Assembly (NCBI GenBank): GCA_035258765.1 | Contig: DATFWZ010000722.1 | Location: forward strand, 1 to 6,581 | DNA length: 6,581 nucleotides | Source of the DNA: SIAJ01 sp035258765 | GTDB taxonomy: Bacteria; Planctomycetota; Planctomycetia; Gemmatales; Gemmataceae | Direction: 5' to 3' | Shown here: piece by piece, positions 1-4,511 of the stretch | Position numbering within the stretch: the stretch's first letter is position 1 | Layout of the letters: each line of letters starts with the position of its first letter | Translations under genes and position numbers: made by a program | The notes under the pieces: model-generated | Told to the model about the DNA's origin: nothing | Database searches by the model: none | What the model saw: only the letters and a program-made list of their open reading frames with translations

Positions 1-649
1 CCCACGCGTCGGCCTTGTTCAGCTCGGCGCCGTAGGCCCCGCCGACCTTCGTGTCCTTCAGCTCGGTCCGGAAGCCGTCGAAGTAGGCGAGGTTGAAGCG
101 GACGGTGTCGCCCGGCTTGGCTTGCAGGTCTTCCGGGTCGCCGGAGTTGAGCGGGACGGCCCACTCAAACGTGTAGACCCCCTTCTCATGACCGACCGCC
201 CCGCGGCCGTCCTTCTGCTTGTCGTCCGCTTCCTTGTTGGGCTCGACGAAGTGCTTGTCCGAGTACAGCCCGGGGGCGATCACCTTGCGGTCGTCGCCGG
301 TCCGGAGCTTGTCGCCGCGACAGAACGCGAGGATGGCGATGTCCAGGTCGATCGGGTTCAGGCTGGCGTTGACCGTCTCGTCCGGGACGCGGAAGGCGAC
401 ATAGAGGGCGTTGGCCGAGTTCATGACCCGGAGCTCGCACGCCCGGGTCGATTTCGTCGCCGGGTTGAGACTCGCCATCTCCAGGTCGAACGCAATGACC
501 TTCGCGTCCTTCCACTCGTCGGGCCCGATGACGCCGTCGATGGTCGGCGGCGTCTTGCACGGCGACGACGGAACGGTCTTCGGCAATGGGTCAGCCCGGA
601 GGGTTTGCGTGACGAGGAGCGCGAGGATGGCAGCGGTGCGAGCGGTCAT
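1..649 (-). CDS. Secreted CBM9-like (carbohydrate-binding family 9 / DOMON-like) protein, C-terminus cut off by the window
   Basis: The reading frame is open from ATG at 649 to the left edge, giving 216 codons and no stop, so the C-terminus is missing. Residues 1-19 look like a signal peptide: Arg4, a hydrophobic stretch AAILALLV, and likely cleavage after LRA (Ala19). The mature part opens with PPTIDGVIGPDEWKDAK (about residues 34-50). This is the typical start of CBM9-like beta-sandwich domains, in which a short 'IDG...EW' stretch precedes the first strands. It continues with LRVMNSANALYVAFRVPDE (about 73-91), the equally typical 'ALYVAFRV.D' strand, and a later strand YTFEWAVPL (159-167). 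Proteins of this fold bind sugars in xylanases, but many free-standing versions have no proven ligand. The start is supported by GAGG (656-659, minus strand) six bases upstream and by the signal peptide. It lies 18 bases downstream of the esterase gene, so it is probably co-transcribed with it. A catalytic domain in the missing part cannot be excluded. The fold call is fairly firm; the ligand is unknown. Confidence 0.8.
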   Translation of the reverse strand, partial: MTARTAAILALLVTQTLRADPLPKTVPSSPCKTPPTIDGVIGPDEWKDAKVIAFDLEMASLNPATKSTRACELRVMNSANALYVAFRVPDETVNASLNPIDLDIAILAFCRGDKLRTGDDRKVIAPGLYSDKHFVEPNKEADDKQKDGRGAVGHEKGVYTFEWAVPLNSGDPEDLQAKPGDTVRFNLAYFDGFRTELKDTKVGGAYGAELNKADAW

Positions 650-667
650 GGCGAGCCTCAGGAAGGT

Positions 668-1504
668 TCACTTGTCCCGGAACAGGCGTTGGGCCGCGAG
701 GTACAGGTCATTCTTCCACACTGGCCACGTGTGCCCCCCGGAATCAATGTGCCAGACGTGCGGCACCTTCTTCTCCGTCAGCGTTTCGTGGAACGCCTTG
801 CTGATGTTCATGAGCCGGTCGGTGTCGCCGCACGACACCCAAAGGAGCTTGAGCTTCTTCGCGGCGTCGGCCGGGTCCTTGACCAGCTCGCCGGCGGCCT
901 TCGTGTTCGGGGCCGACGAGAACCCGCCGACCCAGGCGAACGTCTCCAGGTGCTTCAGGCCGATGTTGAGCGACTGCCCGCCGCCCATCGACAGGCCCAT
1001 CAGGGCCCGGTGCTCGCGGTCGGCTAGGACTGAATACGTCTTCTGCATGAACGGGATCAGGTCCTTGATCAGGTCGTCCTCGAACTTCTCGAAGGCCGGG
1101 AATTGGCCTTTGAAGTCCCCCCCTGGCCGGTCGTCCGGGCGGGCCCGGCCGTTGGGCATGACGACGATCATCTGGACCGCCTTCTTGTCCGCGTACAGGT
1201 TGTCCATGACGACCTCGGCGACCCCTTGCCGGGTCCACTCGCGCTCGTCGCCGCCGATCCCGTGCAGCAGGTAGAGGACGGGGTACTTCGTGTCCTTCGA
1301 GAATTTCGGCGGGGTGTAGACGATCGCCTTGCGCTTGTTGCCGACGGTCTTGGACTCGTATTCGACGGTCTCGATCTTGCCGCGGTCGATGCCGTCGCGC
1401 TTGACGTCAAAGCCCTTGGGTGCCGCGGGCAGTGGGTCCTCGGCCCGCGACGCGACCGGGAGCAGGAGAGCGCCGGCGAGTAGGAGAATGGGATGTCGGA
1501 GCAT
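668..1504 (-). CDS. Secreted alpha/beta-hydrolase, esterase D / feruloyl-esterase type (CE1-like)
   Basis: The 278-residue product has a signal peptide at residues 1-21 (hydrophobic ILLLAGALLLPVA, likely cleavage after SRA) and one esterase domain of the PF00756 type filling the rest. Visible landmarks are the oxyanion-region YLLHGIGGDEREW (78-90), the nucleophile elbow GLSMGG with Ser172, a probable acid Asp227 or Asp229 in CGDTD, and the probable catalytic His258 in SGGHTWPVW. These motifs are characteristic of CE1-like esterases, which remove feruloyl or acetyl groups from plant polysaccharides; related members include mycolyltransferases and S-formylglutathione hydrolase. The signal peptide and the GGHTWPVW ending favour the polysaccharide-esterase branch. 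The length fits a single-domain enzyme with no binding module. There is no clear Shine-Dalgarno (CCGAGACTTCCCC precedes ATG), but the upstream gene ends only 13 bases before, so translational coupling is likely. The downstream CBM9-like gene may supply the carbohydrate-binding partner (inference). Family is secure; substrate is not. Confidence 0.92.
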   Translation of the reverse strand: MLRHPILLLAGALLLPVASRAEDPLPAAPKGFDVKRDGIDRGKIETVEYESKTVGNKRKAIVYTPPKFSKDTKYPVLYLLHGIGGDEREWTRQGVAEVVMDNLYADKKAVQMIVVMPNGRARPDDRPGGDFKGQFPAFEKFEDDLIKDLIPFMQKTYSVLADREHRALMGLSMGGGQSLNIGLKHLETFAWVGGFSSAPNTKAAGELVKDPADAAKKLKLLWVSCGDTDRLMNISKAFHETLTEKKVPHVWHIDSGGHTWPVWKNDLYLAAQRLFRDK

Positions 1505-1517
1505 GGGGAAGTCTCGG

Positions 1518-1850
1518 TTAGGGATTGTCGATCAGGTGCCCGTCGTCCGCGGCCAGCAGCTTTGTTACCCGGTCCCAGTCAGTAATGTCCGCGATCGTCG
1601 GCCAAAGGTCTTGCGCAGTGCGGATCTGCCGGACGGCCCTCAACATCATCCCGGCCACCGCCCCGAGGCCGAATGCGGGCACCGTCGGGTCGTCCACCAG
1701 GAAGTAGCCGACCAGGCACATGGCCGTCAGCGCGACCAGGACGAACAGCCACGGCCGGGCCGACCAGAACAGCCGGCCGACCGTCGGCGGGTTCTCGCGG
1801 TTCGCGGCCATCCGCTGCAGGAACCGCCGCTGCTCGGGCGTGAGCGTCAT
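1518..1850 (-). CDS. Small uncharacterised membrane protein (110 aa, two predicted TM helices)
   Basis: I do not recognise this family. The 110-residue product has a charged N-terminus (MTLTPEQRRFLQRMAANREN), two hydrophobic segments (about residues 33-52, PWLFVLVALTAMCLVGYFLV, and about 57-72, VPAFGLGAVAGMMLRA) and a soluble C-terminal tail of about 38 residues (ending TDWDRVTKLLAADDGHLIDNP). Basic residues on both sides of the helix pair (RR, R26, R32 before; R71, R74, R77 after) suggest that both ends lie in the cytoplasm. The frame stays open further upstream to 2063, overlapping the DUF202 gene. ATG 1850 is chosen because GGAG (1858-1861) sits seven bases before it and because it removes that overlap. 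It lies between the DUF202 gene and the esterase gene, with gaps of 14 and 13 bases, so it is very probably translated as part of that operon. It may be a partner of the DUF202 protein, but nothing in its sequence gives a function. Confidence 0.75.
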   Translation of the reverse strand: MTLTPEQRRFLQRMAANRENPPTVGRLFWSARPWLFVLVALTAMCLVGYFLVDDPTVPAFGLGAVAGMMLRAVRQIRTAQDLWPTIADITDWDRVTKLLAADDGHLIDNP

Positions 1851-1857
1851 TCGCAAG

Positions 1858-1861
1858 CTCC
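1858..1861 (-). promoter_or_regulatory. Shine-Dalgarno GGAG deciding the start of the 110-aa membrane protein
   Basis: The minus strand reads GGAG, then CTTGCGA, then ATG at 1850, a normal seven-base spacing. It lies in the 14-base gap after the DUF202 stop codon. It argues for the 1850 start over longer in-frame starts inside the DUF202 gene. Confidence 0.6.
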
Positions 1862-1864
1862 GTG

Positions 1865-2248
1865 TCAGGGCCGGACCACCACCAGGTAGCTGGCCATTAC
1901 CGCCCCGCACGCGGCCAGGACCACCGCGACGATCACGCCGAGCGACCAGCGCTCCGGGCGGTAGGGTTCGCCCCGCTCGAGTCGCCGCAGGAAGCGCACG
2001 TGCTCCCGGGCCGCGAGCAGGTTCACAATCACGCCGAGGACGACCAGGGTCGTCCCGATCCACACCGACAGCCCGCCGCCCTGGGGCGTCGCGTCCGGGT
2101 GGTTCGGGGCCAGCTCGCGCAGGAACACCCCGAACCGGGCAACCACGAAGCCAAACCCCATCATCGCCAGCCCGGTTCGCACCCAGGCCAGGAGCGTGCG
2201 CTCCCCGGCGAACCGGATGCGCGGGTCCTCGGCAATTTCGTTTGGCAT
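1865..2248 (-). CDS. DUF202 / YidH-family inner-membrane protein
   Basis: The 127-residue product carries the DUF202 (PF02656) signature at its N-terminus: IRFAGERTLLAWVRTGLAMMGFGF (residues 11-34, with E16, R17, T18, W22, R24 and T25). This matches the ANERTFLAWIRT element of E. coli YidH. Three membrane helices are visible, at about 27-45, 61-80 and 101-124. Between helices 2 and 3 a basic cytoplasmic loop runs REHVRFLRRLERGEPYRPERWSLG, also typical of the family. Length agrees with YidH-like proteins (about 115-130). Bacterial members have no firmly established function. The same domain forms Vtc1 and the membrane part of the eukaryotic vacuolar polyphosphate polymerase, which is only a distant hint. 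The gene heads the minus-strand operon. No strong Shine-Dalgarno precedes ATG 2248; the choice rests on family alignment, since the signature begins about ten residues in. Family assignment is strong; role is unknown. Confidence 0.9.
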   Translation of the reverse strand: MPNEIAEDPRIRFAGERTLLAWVRTGLAMMGFGFVVARFGVFLRELAPNHPDATPQGGGLSVWIGTTLVVLGVIVNLLAAREHVRFLRRLERGEPYRPERWSLGVIVAVVLAACGAVMASYLVVVRP

Positions 2249-2345
2249 GAATGACGCGGAGGCCGACGGATGGGTCAGATTAGTGTATGGTCGGCGCGCG
2301 GCCGAGTCGGCGGCGGTTGGTCAGCAGCACGTCGGCTCCCATCGT

Positions 2346-2440
2346 GGCCGTCACGCTCCGCATGACGAGCCCAGGCCTCCTTCCGCAGAGCGTGAAGTCT
2401 TGGCCGGGCCCGGGGCTCGTCACGCGGAGCGTGAGGGCTA
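2346..2440. repeat. Long-arm inverted repeat, REP-like, made of nested TCACGC palindromes
   Basis: The arms at 2351-2372 and 2413-2434 are reverse complements over 22 bases with a single mismatch (GCATGA against TCACGC). With one indel the match extends outward to about 2346-2350 on the left and inward to the GGCC at 2374-2377 and 2407-2410. Each arm is itself a small palindrome: TCACGC-TCC-GCATGA on the left, TCACGC-GGA-GCGTGA on the right. A third partial copy, CGCAGAGCGTGA (2384-2395), lies in the loop in the same orientation as the right arm and differs from it at one base. It sits between divergent genes, so it is not a terminator for either. The nested palindromes resemble dispersed REP-type elements; copy number in the genome cannot be seen from here. 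Confidence 0.7.
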
Positions 2441-2528
2441 CGGCCGGTGCCGAGGGGTATTCTCGCGGGTGGTGCCGGCCGGGTGGCCCGTGACCGAACT
2501 CTGTCCCCGGTTTTTCGACTCTTGCCCC

Positions 2529-2557
2529 TGGAATCGTGGCGACGCGTGCAGAATAAT
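2529..2557 (+). promoter_or_regulatory. Weak sigma70-like promoter candidate for the protease gene
   Basis: A -10-like AATAAT (2552-2557, five of six to TATAAT) stands out in GC-rich DNA 55 bases before the ATG. With a 17-base spacer the -35 position reads TGGAAT (2529-2534), only three of six. The -10 is credible; the -35 is poor. TTGACT at 2580-2585 has no matching -10. Confidence 0.25.
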
Positions 2558-2600
2558 GGCCCCTCGACGCAGCTCACTTTTGACTCGCAATCGCCTGTCT

Positions 2601-2606
2601 GGAGAG
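2601..2606 (+). promoter_or_regulatory. Shine-Dalgarno GGAGAG deciding the protease start
   Basis: GGAGAG is followed by CACTC and then ATG at 2612, good spacing for ribosome binding. The frame stays open upstream to 2447, but those 55 codons have no ribosome site and an arginine-rich, noncoding-looking translation, whereas the zinc ribbon begins shortly after 2612. Confidence 0.7.
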
Positions 2607-2611
2607 CACTC

Positions 2612-4420
2612 ATGTCCGTGACCGGCAAGCTCGCTGCCGACGGGACCGTCCACGTTCAGTGCCCGAACCCGGCCTGCGGGGCCGCCCTGAAGGCCAAGCC
2701 GACGAAGTCCCGAGGCGGGGTCACGTGCAAGGGGTGCGGACAGAAGTTTGTCCTCGAGGTCCCGGAGCTCGAGCCCGGCGCCGAGGCCGTCCCGCCGCCT
2801 GCCGGGACGCAAAACGACTTCGACTTTTCCGCCGTTGATTCGACCGGCCCGGGCTGGGCCAAAGACGCCCCATCGTCGAAATCGTACCGGACCCGGGAGA
2901 GTGACCGGGAGGCCCCTTCCGACCGCCGCCCCGCATCGGGCCGCTATCGTCCCCCCCCGAAGGGGACGTCGAAGCGCGTGGTGCTGTTCTCCGTGTTGGG
3001 CGGGGTCGGCGCGCTCTTGTTCGGCGGGGTAGCCGTCGTGGCCGCGCTCGGCGGGTTCAAGTCGAAGGAGCCGGAGTCCAAGCCGGCGGGCAAGGAGGTC
3101 GCGGCGGTCGCCGCCGCCATCGAGAAGGCAAAGGACTCGCCCGCTCCGAAGCCCAAGTCGGACCGGGCGGCTGCGAAGCCGAAGGTCGAGCCAGAACCGC
3201 CGAAGCCCGAGTCGAAGGCGCCCTTGCCGGAGTCGACCCCGCCCGAGCCGAAGACGGTCGCGATGCCGAAGAAGGAGGACTCGATCCCGCCGATCTTCCC
3301 GCCCGACCCGGTCAAGCCGGTGGACAAGCGACCGAAGAAGGAGGAGGAAGTCGGGCAGGCACTGAAGGACGTCCTCACCAAGACCAAGCGGGCCACACCG
3401 CTCGTCGAGGGGAAAGAAGGGGCCGGGAGCGGGTTTGTCATCCGCCCGGGCATCATGGTCACCAACGCCCACGTGATCGAGGGGGAGCTTCTCGACGACG
3501 TCCGCATCCGGTTCGTCTCCCTGACGGAGACGGACCCGAAGCCGATCAAGCCGCTCCTCCTGTACAAGGACAAGCGACGCGACCTGGCCCTGTTCCGGAT
3601 CGAGGGGAGCTATTCACCCCTGAGCCTGTGCGGCCCGGGGACCGAGCTGGAGGGGCTGCCGGTCGCGGTGGTCGGGAACCCGACCCAGGGGAAGGGGGCG
3701 ATGAAGATCGGGGAGGTGACGTTCGGGTTCCTGCGGGCCCCGGCCCGACTGGACGAGGGGCAGATCTTCTACCAGCTCGAGGCGTTCGCGGCCCCGGGCA
3801 ACTCCGGCGGTCCCGTCATCAACGAAAAGACCGGGGAAGTCGTCGGCGTGCTGACCGCCGGGTTCCTCGGACGGCCGACCACGTTCTGCATTCCGTTCGC
3901 GGAGGTGAACAAGGCCCTGAACCGGCTCCCGGCCACGGATAAGGAGGCCGAGGCGTCCAAACTGGCCGCGGCTCGCCACTACGCGGAGTACATCGGGGAG
4001 AAGCTCAAGGACATTGAGGACAACGCGTCCATGGCCATGCGGCTGCAACTGTTGAACTTGCGCGGGGAGTCGGACGCGATGTTCCGCAAGGGCGACAAGG
4101 TCTACACGCTCGGGGAGGTGATGCGAGCGCTCAAGGACGAGCACGGCAAGACGTTTGTCAACCTGTCCAAGCTGGCCGCGGCCCACGTCGCGAACAACAA
4201 GGAGTTCCCCGCGCCCCTCAAGCAGGCCGTCCAGACGCGAATCGACGCGTGCAACGGCATGCGACAGGTCGCCGACTCCAAGCCGAGCCTCGAAGTCGAG
4301 TTCCTCAAGCGCATGGACCAGAAGAAGGCCGCGAGCGAGAAAGCGGTGAAGACGTTCGCGGACGAGTTGAAGAAGTACCAGGACGCGGTCGAGCAGAAGT
4401 ACTCGGACGCCGGCAAGTGA
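2612..4420 (+). CDS. Membrane-anchored trypsin-like serine protease with N-terminal zinc ribbon
   Basis: The 602-residue product has five parts. Residues 15-48 form a zinc ribbon with Cys17, Cys22, Cys39 and Cys42 (CPNPAC ... CKGC), similar to the MJ0042-type ribbons frequent in planctomycetes. Residues 50-120 are a polar, disordered-looking stretch. Residues 123-148 are a single transmembrane helix preceded by KGTSKR, which by the positive-inside rule keeps the ribbon in the cytoplasm. Residues 150-250 are a Lys/Pro/Glu/Ser-rich linker. Residues about 255-440 are a chymotrypsin-fold domain of the Trypsin_2/DegP-like type with an intact triad: His287 (TNAHV), Asp324 (RRDLALF) and Ser398 (PGNSGGP). 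Residues 440-602 are helical, charged, unrecognised and not a PDZ domain. The protease therefore probably works outside the inner membrane, perhaps on envelope proteins, with the ribbon as an internal contact or sensor (inference). The amine oxidase gene follows after 91 bases. Domain calls are strong; substrate unknown. Confidence 0.9.
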   Translation: MSVTGKLAADGTVHVQCPNPACGAALKAKPTKSRGGVTCKGCGQKFVLEVPELEPGAEAVPPPAGTQNDFDFSAVDSTGPGWAKDAPSSKSYRTRESDREAPSDRRPASGRYRPPPKGTSKRVVLFSVLGGVGALLFGGVAVVAALGGFKSKEPESKPAGKEVAAVAAAIEKAKDSPAPKPKSDRAAAKPKVEPEPPKPESKAPLPESTPPEPKTVAMPKKEDSIPPIFPPDPVKPVDKRPKKEEEVGQALKDVLTKTKRATPLVEGKEGAGSGFVIRPGIMVTNAHVIEGELLDDVRIRFVSLTETDPKPIKPLLLYKDKRRDLALFRIEGSYSPLSLCGPGTELEGLPVAVVGNPTQGKGAMKIGEVTFGFLRAPARLDEGQIFYQLEAFAAPGNSGGPVINEKTGEVVGVLTAGFLGRPTTFCIPFAEVNKALNRLPATDKEAEASKLAAARHYAEYIGEKLKDIEDNASMAMRLQLLNLRGESDAMFRKGDKVYTLGEVMRALKDEHGKTFVNLSKLAAAHVANNKEFPAPLKQAVQTRIDACNGMRQVADSKPSLEVEFLKRMDQKKAASEKAVKTFADELKKYQDAVEQKYSDAGK

Positions 4421-4448
4421 GGGCACGCGGGCCGGTGCGCCTGACCCC

Positions 4449-4477
4449 TTGGCCCCGGCTGCCGGGCAAGTTACACT
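4449..4477 (+). promoter_or_regulatory. Candidate sigma70-like promoter for the amine oxidase gene
   Basis: TTGGCC (4449-4454) and TACACT (4472-4477) are separated by 17 bases. Each matches four of six consensus positions, including the important TTG and the TA...T of the -10. The candidate lies in the 91-base gap after the protease stop and 35 bases before the chosen ATG, suggesting separate transcription of the oxidase. In a high-GC genome such matches can arise by chance. Confidence 0.35.
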
Positions 4478-4511
4478 GACGTGCCCTCTCCCGCCACACC
4501 CCCAACCGGCC

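Larger units (their letters stand above)
2249..2611. other. Divergent intergenic region (363 bp) with a repeat element and no convincing gene
   Basis: This is the stretch between the leftward DUF202 operon and the rightward protease gene. It must carry the promoters for both, although only weak candidates are visible. The 2340-2440 part is a long-arm inverted repeat (listed separately). The part from 2500 to 2611 is less GC-rich, with TTTTTCG, AATAAT and TTTTGACT patches, as expected of a 5' regulatory region. Frames open here on both strands, but they follow the repeat, lack ribosome sites and show arginine/proline/alanine-rich translations typical of noncoding high-GC DNA. Confidence 0.6.

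Noticed and set aside
122..1274. Long plus-strand open frames opposite the CBM9-like and esterase genes
   Set aside because: They are antisense shadows of genes with clear signal peptides and motifs, and their translations are arginine/valine-rich without any domain.
2249..2330. Promoter for the DUF202 operon using TACACT on the minus strand near 2281-2286
   Set aside because: The -10-like hexamer exists, but no acceptable -35 lies 16-18 bases upstream, so I do not list it.
2447..2611. Longer N-terminus for the protease from an upstream in-frame start
   Set aside because: No ribosome site there, the translation looks noncoding, and a good GGAGAG sits just before ATG 2612, directly ahead of the zinc ribbon.
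2275..2628. Small frames on both strands across the intergenic inverted repeat
   Set aside because: They follow the repeat (translations such as HAPRDEP and VTLRMTSP come from the TCACGC motif), lack ribosome sites and conflict with the protease start.
2438..3472. 344-residue minus-strand frame opposite the protease N-terminal half
   Set aside because: Its leucine/arginine-rich repetitive translation (LRLGRGRLRQGRLRLGLRR) is the complement of the Lys/Pro/Glu-rich linker, not a protein family.
4421..4448. Terminator after the protease gene
   Set aside because: Only a four-base GCAC/GTGC stem with an eight-base loop is visible and no T-run follows.
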